A DNA stretch of 18,295 nucleotides from Bacteroidales bacterium UBA2295 (GTDB lineage: Bacteria; Bacteroidota; Bacteroidia; Bacteroidales; Tenuifilaceae): positions 1 through 18,295 of the forward strand of contig DDWD01000085.1 of assembly GCA_002345825.1 (NCBI GenBank). The letters run 5' to 3'. The translations under genes and the position numbers were made by a program. Below, in pieces: positions 1 through 11,400 of this stretch. Under the pieces are notes generated by a model, which saw only the letters and a list, made by a program, of their open reading frames with translations, was not told the origin of the DNA and made no database searches. Numbering within the stretch: the first letter of the stretch is position 1; each line of letters begins with the position of its first letter.

Positions 1-3000
1 TAGATGGTAACCGTTTCCGTTTTGGTATCGGAGCATCCACCCAAACCCGTTGCGGTTAATACTATATTGTAGTAATCATCTGTCCCGGTTCTGTTCTGTG
101 TAATTTGAGAGAATACTGGATTGGTGCCAGTACGAGTTTCACCATTAAAATCCCACGAATAGCTAATATTGGCAATGGCTGGGGCGCTAACATCCAGCTC
201 AAATGGGTTGGTTGCGCTTACGCAGCTGGCAATGCTGGCGATGCTAAAGTTGGCCTCAACCTTTGGGTGTACTGTTACAGGTAACTCTCTATAGGTCGAG
301 CAACCATTTGGGTTTATGGCAGTTAACCGAACAGTATAGGGAATATCGGTGGTTCCGTTATTAGTAAAGGTGTGAGTAACCTCCTCGGCTATATTTGTGT
401 TGGTGTATGTTAAACCATCGCCAAAATCCCATACAAACGTCAAACTGCCTCCTGTTGATTGGTTTGAAAAAGTAACGGTATGGTCGGCACAACCATCTAT
501 GGGGGTTGCTGCAATATTGGTAAAATCGGCAATTACCTCTGGGAAAACCTCAATGGTGCGTGTAAGGGCATCGGTACATCCAGCATCATTTTCAACGGTT
601 AGGGTTATATCGTACCACTCACTACTATTGGGATCAGTACTGGTAAAGGTTCTGGTAAATGGAGCATTTGTAGAAAGAGTCTCATTAGAAATTGCCCCAT
701 CGTACGACCAATGATACTGCGTTGCCCCCACGCTGCTACCTGGGTTAAATGTAACGTCAAATGGGGTGCAATTAGATGACTGATCGAAAGTAAACCCTGC
801 GGTTAGCCTAGGCTGCACGATAATATCCTGTGTGGGTGCAGTAGCCACACAACCATGCTCCGAGGTAACGGTTAGGGTCACGGTATAGGTTGCAGTAGCC
901 AATGGATTATTATTGCTGAATGTATGGCTTGGCGAAGCTTCGGCCGATGAGGTACCATCGCCAAAGTTCCAACTGTATGTACCATTAAAGGCTCCTCCAC
1001 CGTTGTAAACAGTGGTATTGGTAAATGATACATTGAGCGGTTCGCAGCCCAGCGCATTGCCATTGTCGCTCCAAGTAAAGCCAGGTGTTATGGCAGGGTT
1101 AACTACTATGGGGATTTCATACACCTTATCGCAGCCACCATTGCCATTGCTAACCGTTAGCCTAACGGTAATTGGCATAGGAGTACCAGAATTATTGGTA
1201 AAAGTCTTAGTAAAAGAACCATTGGCAGCACCATCGCCTGGCCAAGCATTATCGGTGTAACCATCAAACTCGAAAGTGTAGTTCAGTATGCTGGGCATAC
1301 GATTATATGTAAAGGTGATACTCTCGCCTGAGCATATCTCATCCTTATCAACGCTAAACAATGCTTTAATGTAGGGACTAACCTTTATGGTTGTAGTTTC
1401 AATATCATTACAAGCGTACTCGCTTGTTGACACAAGGGTAACGGTATAATCTTCCTCGGTATCGTTCAGATTACGATAGATATGCGATGGTGTTGTTCCC
1501 AGTCCCGATGATCCATCGCCAAAGCTCCAGCTATGAATCATATTGGGTAGTGCAGGTGTAACTGTTGCAGCAAAATCGACCTGAACAGAATCGCAAATGG
1601 TAATATTGGTTGGCGTAAAATCCACATTAACCTTGGGGAAAATTTTAATATCCTTTGATAAAGAGCTAGCACAGCCCTGACTATTGGTTCGGGTATAGGT
1701 AACGGTTCTTTTTATGGGTGCATCAGTATCGTTAGTGTATATTTTATTGCCAGGATTAACTACGTTTGAATTGAGCGAACCATCCCCAAATACCCAAAGG
1801 TGATCATCAGAACTGATATTACCCAACGAGTTGTTATCAAAAACCACTTCTAAAGGAGAGCAGCCCTCGCCAGGCAAGAGGGTAAAATCGGCCTGCACCA
1901 GCGATCCCACAGTAATATTCTGGCTAACCGAACTAGAACACCCCCAGGGATTTGTTACAGTTAATTCAACTGTATAAGTATTAGGAATGTAACCTGTAGC
2001 ATTAGCACTTATATTATTATAGGTATGATTAGGATTAGCCAAGCTAGAACCTGCCCCATCGCCAAAATCCCAAGAAAATGTGGACATAGGCGTAGTTGAT
2101 GGGGTAGTGGTATTTGTGAAACTCACAGATGTTGCATTACAAACCTCGGCAGGCATAGTAAAACCGGGGTTAACTTCGGGATTAACAGTAATGGTTTGTA
2201 CAGGGGTTGTTTTGGAGCAACCATCGGTATTGGTAACGGTTAAACTTAGCTCGTAATCAACAGGTGCATTGGTAGTATTGGTTAGCTGCAACGGGAAATT
2301 ACTGCCGTCGCTGGGCAGCACCAATGCGTCTGGGTTAGGGCTAAGTGTCCAACTATAGGTTTGCAAATCGCCTGTTGATGTGTTGTTTACCTGCACATCC
2401 AGCGGTGAGCAACCACTTGTAATATCAACAGCGAAGCTGGGCTCAAAGGCTGATGTAACAGTTACCTGTGAAGTAACCGTATCGCGGCAGGCAAACGGCG
2501 AAACCGCCACCATTTGAATATCGAAGGTTTGAGACGAGCTCAGGGTATTAGTAAAATTATGGGTAAAAACCTCGTTATGTACATCGGACACACGGTTAAA
2601 CCCATCGCCAAAATCCCAGTAGTAATCATCGTTGGTATAGGTTGAGGAGTTGTTGGTAAACTGTACCTCACGGGGATTGTCGCAGTTAGCACCAACAATG
2701 GTCTGCCCATAATCTGCCTCAATACGAGGGTAAACAACTATACGCTTGGTATATATATCGTTACAGCCATCAAGACGTTTAGCTAAGAGGGTAATGGTGT
2801 ACTCCACAGGCTGATCAGTTGTATTATCAAAAGTATGAGTAAAATTAAATGGACTAGGTGGTGGGTTTGTGCCAGATTTATCCCAAGTATAGTAAGGAGT
2901 ACCATCACCCATATCATACTGCCAAGAGTAAACGCCAATGGAATTATCAGTAAATGTAACCTCAAGTGGCGCACAACCGGCAACAATATCAGTAGTGAAA

Positions 3001-3017
3001 TTAGCCACAATCTTTTC
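1..3017 (-). repeat. Tandem array of eleven PKD-domain coding repeats
   Basis: Eleven repeats of about 260-290 bases encode PKD folds. Approximate limits are 3017-2728, 2727-2450, 2449-2179, 2178-1909, 1908-1636, 1635-1375, 1374-1096, 1095-813, 812-542, 541-266 and 265-1 (cut). The core is S-W-D-F-G-D-G or a variant such as W-V-F-G-D-G or Y-D-M-G-D-G; it is degenerate in the third (SWTLSPN), seventh (AWPGDG), ninth (HWSYDG) and eleventh (SWDFNG) copies. Almost every copy has one Cys at the first strand (for example GCSPLDV, GCEPLNV, NCTPFDV) and one at the last strand (for example GCSKTT, GCVATA, GCTDAL), which fits one disulfide per domain in an exported protein. Copies have diverged strongly, so the array is old rather than freshly amplified. 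Limits are read by eye. Confidence 0.85.
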
Positions 3018-4781
3018 AGACACCTGAACATTGATTTGAGCAGTATCTTTCATATTGCAAAGACCCGAAACCACTACATTATATACCGTATTAGATTCTG
3101 GATTAGCAAATGGGTTATAAATTGTATCATTATTTAATGTTACGGCCGGGTCGAAACCTGTGCCCTCATACCACTTGTACTCCAAACCACCAGTTGCATA
3201 AAGCTGTACTTCAGTTCCATAACAAGACCTAATGAATTGAGAACCAGTACCAGCCACAACGCCATTAGCCTCCAATACATTAAAGTCTGAAAAATAGCCA
3301 TAGAAACATCCACCACCCGAAGAGTTCCCATTTACTATACCAAGATGGAAAATATTCTCCGAATTAGTAAATTTGAGACTTGCATCTACAGGATAATCGG
3401 TTTCACTAGTAGCGTCTATCTTAGTGACACTCCACTCAGAAGGATTTGGTAAATCATGCCAAGTTATAGCAGGCATGGCCTGTTCTGTTCCATTTACAAA
3501 GCGTTTAAAATTGTTCTTAGCATCCTTTCTAACCATTAGAATAATGTAAAAGGGCTGGTCAAAACTCCTATTAAAAAACACTTCAGTATTTCCAGTACAT
3601 TGATCTATTGGAGGTAGAATTGCACCTCCAATCTCCTGACCAGCAGCACCTCCAATATGCAAAACATACACAGGCTTATCTGAAATAACCCTAATAAAAG
3701 GTTTAGTGCCATAGGCTGCCGAAAACCTAACAAACTCTTGTTCTCCAGCATCTAATGAGTAATCAGTTCCGTCAATATTAACGGTGGTACCGTCCTGCGT
3801 AGCAAGAACATAAACATCATCGCGCGGATTTGTAAGTCCTGTGTTAATAATGGCATACTCCAACCCAATAATTGAAGTGGGTACAAGCTGGTCACCATAC
3901 TGATCATTTGGCCCAGTCCCTGTGGAGGTTGTATTATGGTATACAGAATCGTCCTTTATGGTAACTGCAATGGGTTTAGTAGATGTAACCCTTGTACCTA
4001 CCAGCCTATCGGCTGGATTTCTACTTTTCCCAATGGGAAAGAGAGAGAATGTTTCTCCTTGATTCAGAATAATAGTATGCGTGCCACCAGGAGCAATATT
4101 TGTCATTGCCCCGCCAGGCCCGCCGTAACTTGCTGCTATACCTGGCTGTAATTCAAATGTTATTGAGGTTCCATCCTCTGTTGCAACAACATCAATTGCA
4201 GAATATGCTGGCTGAGTTCTTGAACTGTTGTAGGACCAGGTTTGGAATGGGGTAAAAAACTCGGTGCCAAGAGCATTTTTGCCCTTTAAACTATAAAGAT
4301 CTTTATTGTTAGTATTTCCTGATTCAAAATAGCAAGTTACCGGATTGTTAGAAACGATTTTAAGTCCAAACTTATTAATACCATCAGCTGTTAGCGGCTT
4401 ATTCTCCATTAAATCCATATCAGTCCAAGTGCCAGCAATCTGCTGTGCAATTAAATCTGAAACATCTTCAGTGTACATTGAATTGGCCGGCATATTAAAA
4501 GTTATAGGCACAAAACCTGTTGGATTTAGTAAAGCATGATACTCATTTGCAGGCATACTTATAGTTATGGTAGCCTCGAATTCACCGGTTGAAAATCTAA
4601 AGTATGCTGGCCTACCCCCTGGATTATTATGACTTATTGTTATTTCCGGAACTACAAACCAGAATTCGGTATCGGTTTGGGCAAAGGAACTATTTAGCGT
4701 TGACAGTAGTACAACGGCGCCAACAAAAACCCTAACAATGCATTTGGGTAGGTATCGTGGTATGGATATGCTATAACTCAT
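1..4781 (-). CDS. Secreted multi-PKD-repeat surface protein with IgGFc-binding-like N-terminus (C-terminus off window)
   Basis: The minus-strand frame stays open from ATG at 4781 to the window edge (1593 complete codons), so the C-terminus is not seen. An in-frame TAG at 4794-4796 makes this ATG the first possible start. Residues 1-34 form a signal peptide with likely cleavage at SSFA|QTD. Residues about 35-490 resemble the IgGFc-binding N-terminal family known from Bacteroidota surface proteins (blocks such as YVLHIGGAAGQEIGGAILPP and DQCTGNTEVFFNRSF). Residues about 500-588 form an Ig-like domain with YKWYEG. From about 589 on there are eleven PKD-type repeats, many with the W-D-F-G-D-G core. 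The role is probably a cell-surface or extracellular adhesive or structural protein, inferred from architecture only. Relatives of this type commonly end in a T9SS sorting domain (often the gliding-motility-associated type B form), but that end lies outside the window. It is divergent from the giant gene at 5407. Substrate and partner are unknown. Confidence 0.88.
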   Translation of the reverse strand, partial: MSYSISIPRYLPKCIVRVFVGAVVLLSTLNSSFAQTDTEFWFVVPEITISHNNPGGRPAYFRFSTGEFEATITISMPANEYHALLNPTGFVPITFNMPANSMYTEDVSDLIAQQIAGTWTDMDLMENKPLTADGINKFGLKIVSNNPVTCYFESGNTNNKDLYSLKGKNALGTEFFTPFQTWSYNSSRTQPAYSAIDVVATEDGTSITFELQPGIAASYGGPGGAMTNIAPGGTHTIILNQGETFSLFPIGKSRNPADRLVGTRVTSTKPIAVTIKDDSVYHNTTSTGTGPNDQYGDQLVPTSIIGLEYAIINTGLTNPRDDVYVLATQDGTTVNIDGTDYSLDAGEQEFVRFSAAYGTKPFIRVISDKPVYVLHIGGAAGQEIGGAILPPIDQCTGNTEVFFNRSFDQPFYIILMVRKDAKNNFKRFVNGTEQAMPAITWHDLPNPSEWSVTKIDATSETDYPVDASLKFTNSENIFHLGIVNGNSSGGGCFYGYFSDFNVLEANGVVAGTGSQFIRSCYGTEVQLYATGGLEYKWYEGTGFDPAVTLNNDTIYNPFANPESNTVYNVVVSGLCNMKDTAQINVQVSEKIVANFTTDIVAGCAPLEVTFTDNSIGVYSWQYDMGDGTPYYTWDKSGTNPPPSPFNFTHTFDNTTDQPVEYTITLLAKRLDGCNDIYTKRIVVYPRIEADYGQTIVGANCDNPREVQFTNNSSTYTNDDYYWDFGDGFNRVSDVHNEVFTHNFTNTLSSSQTFDIQMVAVSPFACRDTVTSQVTVTSAFEPSFAVDITSGCSPLDVQVNNTSTGDLQTYSWTLSPNPDALVLPSDGSNFPLQLTNTTNAPVDYELSLTVTNTDGCSKTTPVQTITVNPEVNPGFTMPAEVCNATSVSFTNTTTPSTTPMSTFSWDFGDGAGSSLANPNHTYNNISANATGYIPNTYTVELTVTNPWGCSSSVSQNITVGSLVQADFTLLPGEGCSPLEVVFDNNSLGNISSDDHLWVFGDGSLNSNVVNPGNKIYTNDTDAPIKRTVTYTRTNSQGCASSLSKDIKIFPKVNVDFTPTNITICDSVQVDFAATVTPALPNMIHSWSFGDGSSGLGTTPSHIYRNLNDTEEDYTVTLVSTSEYACNDIETTTIKVSPYIKALFSVDKDEICSGESITFTYNRMPSILNYTFEFDGYTDNAWPGDGAANGSFTKTFTNNSGTPMPITVRLTVSNGNGGCDKVYEIPIVVNPAITPGFTWSDNGNALGCEPLNVSFTNTTVYNGGGAFNGTYSWNFGDGTSSAEASPSHTFSNNNPLATATYTVTLTVTSEHGCVATAPTQDIIVQPRLTAGFTFDQSSNCTPFDVTFNPGSSVGATQYHWSYDGAISNETLSTNAPFTRTFTSTDPNSSEWYDITLTVENDAGCTDALTRTIEVFPEVIADFTNIAATPIDGCADHTVTFSNQSTGGSLTFVWDFGDGLTYTNTNIAEEVTHTFTNNGTTDIPYTVRLTAINPNGCSTYRELPVTVHPKVEANFSIASIASCVSATNPFELDVSAPAIANISYSWDFNGETRTGTNPVFSQITQNRTGTDDYYNIVLTATGLGGCSDTKTETVTI

Positions 4782-4798
4782 AAGTTTGAAATGCTAAA

Positions 4799-4806
4799 CA
4801 AATATA
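4799..4806 (-). promoter_or_regulatory. Candidate -7 promoter element (TATATTTG)
   Basis: On the minus strand TATATTTG matches the Bacteroidota sigma-ABfr -7 consensus TAnnTTTG exactly. It ends 17 bases before the ATG at 4781, which would give a short leader of roughly a dozen bases. I see no convincing -33 TTG element upstream, so this rests on one motif and its position. Confidence 0.5.
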
Positions 4807-4894
4807 GTATTTTATCACCTCATACGTGCATTTAGTCATAAAAGATATGCGTTTTAACAAAAAAGTGTGTAATTTTGATTTAGATTGAATGGTT

Positions 4895-4909
4895 TGGCAC
4901 GGATTAGCT
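4895..4909 (+). promoter_or_regulatory. Sigma-54-like promoter sequence, spacing one base short
   Basis: TGGCACGGATTAGCT closely resembles the -24/-12 consensus TGGCACG-N4-TTGC. The conserved GG (4896-4897) and GC (4907-4908) are separated by 9 rather than the canonical 10 bases, and spacing is normally strict. It points toward the gene at 5407, about 500 bases downstream. It could be a decayed or chance site. Confidence 0.22.
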
Positions 4910-4934
4910 TTTTATAGTTATTATTTACCTGCCA

Positions 4935-4960
4935 AAATAAAACTGATGTTAGTTTTATTT
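4935..4960. repeat. Perfect 10-bp inverted repeat with 6-base loop
   Basis: AAATAAAACT (4935-4944) and AGTTTTATTT (4951-4960) are exact reverse complements around GATGTT. It lies about 130 bases upstream of the minus-strand -7 element and 446 bases before the start at 5407. It could be an operator for a dimeric regulator or a weak hairpin; its stem is too AT-rich for a strong terminator. Confidence 0.55.
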
Positions 4961-5406
4961 CGTATACCCAATAGATGTAAAGATTTAATGTTTTAATATA
5001 ATTAACTGGGCGATAACGATCTTAACGCACTGGCTTATAGAGAGTTTTAAAGCATAAAACTTGCTATTATTTCGGGTTGTTCTTTTATTGTAATTATCCC
5101 CAATGGCATAAAAGCACCGTCATTGCGTGTCTCTTCATCTTTTTTTGGACAAGACGAAGTTGGCTGTTGCTTTTATTCTTTACAGCTTGCTTAATCGGCT
5201 CTACCTAGTAGCAGCTAGCCAAAGGAGTTGTAATGTTTAGCTAAATTTTTTGATCCTATTTGCCTTTCAGTTAGGGTAGGAAAGCAATAACAAGCGTTCT
5301 GGAGTAATGGTAAGGTTATTATTGATTCTGGTACTGCTGTAGCATCTATCGCCTCTTAAAAGTATTTGTTACGTTTCTTAAAAACTTCATTCCTTAATAT
5401 AAAGTT

Positions 5407-8400
5407 ATGAAAACTCTAAAGCTTATTTCATTCCTAATCCCAATGCTACTGGTTGGGCTAGTAGATACAGTTCAATCGCAGGTTTTTCTATACCAAGGAT
5501 TTGAAACTGGCCTAAAACCTGAGGGCTGGACCAATGAGTATGTTAGCGGGAGTATCCTTTGGCGTTATAGGAATGGTGGACTAAATCCAAACGACACAAA
5601 CAATACGCTTCCACCTGAAGAAAATGATATCGCTCGAAATCCCTCGTCGGCCTATAGCGGAACTTACAACGCATTTTTTCAAACACAGGGTACAAACAAT
5701 GAGAAAACAATGTTAGTTTCTCCCGCTATCAATTTGGAGGATGCTGTTAAACCTGAACTAAATTTTTGGCTCGCCCAAATGACTTGGAATTATAACGATG
5801 AACCTAATTGGGACATTTTAAGAGTATACTACAAAACTGCATTTTCAGAAGATTGGGTGCTTTTAACTGCATTTGAAGACCCAATTGAGGCTTGGACTCA
5901 AGTGAAGATAAACCTTCCAAACCCAACATCAACGTACTACATTGCTTTTGAGGGACACAGTAGATGGGGTTTTGGAGTTTGTATTGATGAAGTTTTTGTT
6001 GAGGAAAAGGGTGTTCTTCCAAGATATGTAACAAAAATAAATGTTGATCATCCCAGCTTAACTTTCGTTCCCACAGGATCAAATAATGTTCCAATCCTAA
6101 GGGTTGGTGTTAAAGTTTATGGAAATACCGGTGATCCAATACTGGAGAGTCTATCAGTTAAATCGCTTAACACTGCTGACGATGATGTTAAAAATGAGGG
6201 CGTTAAACTATACTACACAACCAGCCAAACCTTTAACCAGTCAACACCACTGGGTAGCCCAGCTGACATTGTTGGTGGATACGCAAATTTTGAGGGTATT
6301 AACTACTCCTTTCCCTCTGGCGACTCATACATTTGGGTAACCTACGATGTAAAGGATGATGCCACCCATGGCAATTATCTGGATGCTATGCTTGAGGCTG
6401 AGTCGTTTCTCCTAAACGATACCCTTTACCCACCAAGTAGCCAATCGCCTCCAGGTAGAAGAACCATAAATCAAACGGTTTACTTCGAAGACTTTGAGGA
6501 AACCCATAACTGGACACTTACCGGCGAGTTTCAAGTTACAGAACCACTGGCCATTGGTGGAACGCCAGGAAATCCTAACGTAGCCAATCCCTTTAGTGGC
6601 TCAAAAATATTGGGTACAGATCTTGATGGAGAAACTGGCATAGGCTCTAATCCTGGTAAATACGAACCCAATCTAACACTAGAAACCGCCGACAAGGCCA
6701 TTAGCCCTACAGTAGATTTATTTTACTACAAAAATATAAAACTTCTATTCCAAAGACATCTAAATGTTGACTGGCAAGACAAGGCTGCAATTGAAGCGAG
6801 TAAAGATGGTGGAACTTCCTGGACCACAGTTTGGCTAAACTCAAATTTGATAGTTGAAGACGTATGGTCAAAGTTAAATTATAGTATTCCCTCTTCACTT
6901 GAAAGAACAGATAACTTTCGATTAAGATATAGACTGGGGCCAACCGCCCCAACTGGTAATTATTCAGGCTGGAATATCGACGATGTTATCATTACCGGTG
7001 AATTTATTGCAAAAGATGCCAGCGTAACCGAATGGGTTGGCCCGGTTAGCGGATGTGGGCTAACCGAAACGGAAGATGTTACCATAAAAGTTGCCAACCT
7101 TGGGGGTGAAGACATAACAGGTGAGTTCCCCGTTAGTTACTCGCTAAATGGTGGTATTACATGGGTAACTGCCAATGTTACAAACCCAATCCCAGTGGGA
7201 GATACCATTGAATTTACTTTCCCAAATACAATCAATCTTTCCACACCAGGATTACGCTCCGATGTAAGAGCACGCACCCAGCTATCTGGTGATCAGGAAT
7301 CAGGAAACAATCAGCTTACAACCAGTTTCTATGTTATACCAACATACGAACCTTACTATTTAACTGAACTTGAAGAGAATGATGGGTATTGGAGAGCCTT
7401 TGGTGCCAATTTATGGCAGTATGGAACACCTGCTAAAGACATTATTAACAATGCATCCTCAGGCACTAAAAGCTGGACAACACTTTTAACCCAAACCTAC
7501 AAACAAGCAATAACTGGTTCATCCGAAAATATATTCTTTGACGATTTTGAAACCGATATGGGATGGGCTTTCGTAGATGAATTTGAGCGTGGAAATCAAG
7601 AATTTCCAACTTATCCCTATGAAGGCACCTACTATATTGGCACTGACCTTTCAGCTCAGGGAGAAAAGGAGTATTACTATGAAAATGGCATCACCCCTGC
7701 TACAGCCTATACAGCCACCTCACCACCCATTGATATCTCAAACCACAACGATGTTGAAGTATCATTTTATCGTCATCTCAGAATAATGCAAGATGACAAT
7801 GCTAAATTTGAATTTAGTCCAGATAATGGTGACACATGGGTAACACTTTGGGAGAACAATGGCGTTGCAACTCTTGAAGACGACTACAACCTAAGATCCT
7901 ATTCCATTCCCAACGATTTTGCCAACTCAACCCAAATGCTATTCAGATTCTCAATTACAGAAACCTCAGCCGAGGGTGATGTTGAGTTGGGATGGAATAT
8001 CGATAATTTTAAAGTAACTGGAAAACCGGTTACACCGTCAATTGCTTACCTCGAGAGCCCCTGCTTCGATCTTTCGGAAAGTGTAAAGCCAATATTTGAG
8101 GCCAAACTTTGGATTGAAACCGAGGATGATGTGGATGGACTCACCCTACTTTACAGTATTGACGGGGGCGAAATCTGGGAGCACTTCAATTCAACCTCAG
8201 CATACAACGATTACTGGAACTGGTATAATGATAATGTAGTTTCATCGTTGGAGCTGGATGGATGGAGCGGCAGCACTGGTGGCTGGATAACCGCCAAGCA
8301 GCTTATACCCGATGAACTAATTGGTGTTTCGGGTGTAAAATTCCGATTCGCTTTCCTAAGCGATAAGCATAACAACGATTTTGATGGGGTGGCCATTGAT

Positions 8401-11400
8401 GATGTGAAAATTTATGAGGCTCCCTACGACCTTGGGGTAAGTCAAATTCTAAATTTAGCATCGGCTTGCGAAAAGAGTGAAGAAGAAGAGATTACCGTTC
8501 GAATAGAGAATATTGGCATTAAAAATCTTCCCATTGGCGAAAAAATCACCGTGGGTATTGATATAGCCTACGACGGTGACTATCCTGGTGTAAATGACAA
8601 TGTTGAGGAAGAGATAACCCTTACCGAAGAACTTTTGGTTGGAAATACGTTAGACTACACATTTACCTCAAAATTCAACCTTTCCGTTCCCGGCGATTAC
8701 ACCATTTCGGCATTCACTCTTGGTGAGGTTGATCCAGTATTCTTTGGCGAAGTATCCAACGACACTTCATCTGTAGAAATCACGGTACAAAAACCCTACA
8801 TTGAGCTTGGACCCGATATCTACACGGTTCTACCCGATACAGTTGAACTGGTTGCAACCAGCGATTTGGCCGGAATCAGTTACAAATGGTTTGATAATAG
8901 GGAACTAGAGGAACCAAATCTTAGCGAAAGCGATATTTATGCTGTACCAACAGTAAATGGTGGTCAGTTTTGGGTAGAATTAGAGAATGATCTTTCTTGT
9001 GTATCGGTTGACAGCATTACCGTACACAGACTAATTGCGGATGTGGGTGTTTCATGGTTCGAAAGTCCAAACTCAGCCTGCGAGTTATCCACCGAAACGC
9101 CATTCTCCGTTTGGGTAACCAACTTTGGTACCGATACGCTAAAATCGGGCTACACCATTACTCTTGACTACCAAATTGATGCCGAAGCAAAAGTTGAGGG
9201 CATTAATTGGGAAATAGATCAAACTGTGCTTCCAGGCGACTCTATCCTGTACACCTTTACCAGTGCCGAAAGGGATATGAGCGCCGAAACAACATATGAG
9301 CGAAAGGCCTGGGCAACCATTGAGAATGACAACGATGACACCAACGATTTACTAGATAAAACCATTACGGTTTGGGGATACCCAACGTTCACTTTTACCG
9401 ACCCTAACATTATAGATGGCACCATAACCTACTCTGGAATTAGCTACACAATGGATGCAGGTGCGGGCTGGGAAAGTTACCTTTGGGAGAATGATAGTTC
9501 AACTGAACAAACCTTTGTAATGGACACTACCGGAACGGTTAAGGTTACGGTTTACGACTCCAATGGATGTCCAGATTCTGATGAGGTATTTATAGACCTC
9601 CAATTTACTAGCATTGGCGTTGGTGAGGTGGTGAGCCCCTTGAGCGATTGTGAACACTCTTCTACCACAACCCCAATATTCAATGTTCAAAACCTTGGTA
9701 CCGAGAGCGTTTCGGCAGGGGTTGAGGTAACTTATGGCTATAAATTAGATGGTACATTAATTGAATCTAATACCTTTCAGTTGCTTGGCACCTTGGCCCC
9801 TAATGAGAGTTTCCAAACCAACTTCTCCAACTCGGTCGACATATCTGCCGTTGGCGATTACACCTTCGAGTTCTTTGCAACCTATGATGGTGACCCAAAG
9901 GAGGAAGATGATCTGCTTATTCACAACATAAGCACTTACGGGTATCCTGTGGTTGATTTGGGCGGTGATATATTTACTCGTGAAATGGATTACCTGCTTG
10001 ATGCAGATGGAACTGCAGACGCCTACCTCTGGTCAACCGATGAAACAACTAAAACTATTACGGTTGATACGGATGGACTTTACTCCGTAACTGCTACCAA
10101 TGGCGGGATGTGCTCCGACGATGATGAGGTGAACGTAACGTTCCTCCGTCACGATTATGGGGTTAGCAGCATACTTAACCCAGTTACCAGTTGTAGCGAG
10201 AGCGAACTTAAAACCATCTCGGTTAGATTTAAAAACTTTGGCAATGATATTCTTGAAACCAATAGCGAGGTGAAATTTGGCTACAGAATCAACTCAAAAC
10301 CAGCCGTTGAGCAAACTCACACTCTTACAAGTGATCTTGAGCCAGGTGAGCATTTCGACTTTAGCTTTACGCAAAAGGTTGATTTAAGCATTGCCAATAC
10401 CTATGAGATAACTGCCTACGGTATATATAATGGTGATTTCGACACAAGCAACGACACCATAGCCAAATCATTTGAGATATTTGAGTTACCGTTGGTTTAT
10501 CTTGGTCAAGACACTGTGGTTAGAACTGGATTAATTACTTTGGATGCTGGTCCCGGTTTAACCTACCTATGGAATGACGCCTCAACAGAACAAACTCTTG
10601 ATGTTACCGAAACAGGCAATTATTCTGTCACAGTTACAAACGCGAATGGCTGTCAGGCTTACGACGAAATCAACATCATCTCGCTAACCCCTGATTACGG
10701 AGTAACAAGTGTGAATACGCCCAACTCTGGCTGTTCGCTCTCAAGTGCCGAATCTGTAACAGTTACCTTTATGAATCATGGAACAGACACTCTTTATGAG
10801 GATGACACCATTGAACTAAAACTCTACCTTAAAGGAGTTCACCAGGCAACAGAGGAGTATATAATTCTTGAGGAGTTCTATCCTGGTGATGCCCTAGATT
10901 ACACCTTCACACGAAAAATAAACCTCAGCACTCCAGATACCTACGCAATTCGCGCTGAAACCTATCACGTGTTAGACCAAAACGCTACAAATAATGGGGT
11001 AACCAAGAGTGTAGAAATTTGGGGTAACCCTACGGTCACTCATGACGAGTTAGATCCTAACACATTCTGTCTGAACAACGATCCTATTGAACTCACAGGA
11101 GGTAATCCAACGGGAGGAGTTTATTCAGGATTGGGTGTTGTTGAGGATTATTTCCATCCCGACATTGCCGGTGCAGGGATCAATGTAATAACTTATACCT
11201 ACACAGAGGATGTACACGGTTGCACAACATCAAAGAGTATAGCCGTTAACGTTCTGCCGCTGCCCGAAGTAACCCTTGAAGCATTCGATGCAATTTGCGA
11301 AAACGCAGATCCAATTGAACTAACCAATGGTTCTCCCGAAGGTGGAACCTATACGGGTACAGGAATTACCGATGGAACCTTCTATCCAACCGTTGCTGAG

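Larger units (their letters stand above)
4782..5406. other. Divergent intergenic region of the two giant surface-protein genes
   Basis: This 625-base AT-rich stretch has no supportable gene; the ATGs I checked run into stops quickly. It must carry the starts of both flanking genes. It contains the minus-strand -7 element at 4799-4806, a sigma-54-like sequence at 4895-4909, a perfect 10-bp inverted repeat at 4935-4960, and a weaker 6-bp hairpin GTTTTA/TAAAAC at 5044-5060. For the gene at 5407 the best -7-like sequence is AGTATTTG at 5361-5368, an imperfect match. The length leaves room for a long leader or regulator sites. Confidence 0.6.

Noticed and set aside
397..1260. Plus-strand open frames of 105 and 82 codons inside 397-1260
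   Set aside because: They lie antisense to the continuous PKD-repeat frame and have no independent support.
5044..5060. Hairpin GTTTTA-AAGCA-TAAAAC
   Set aside because: The 6-bp, nearly all-AT stem is expected by chance in such AT-rich sequence and has no T-tail.
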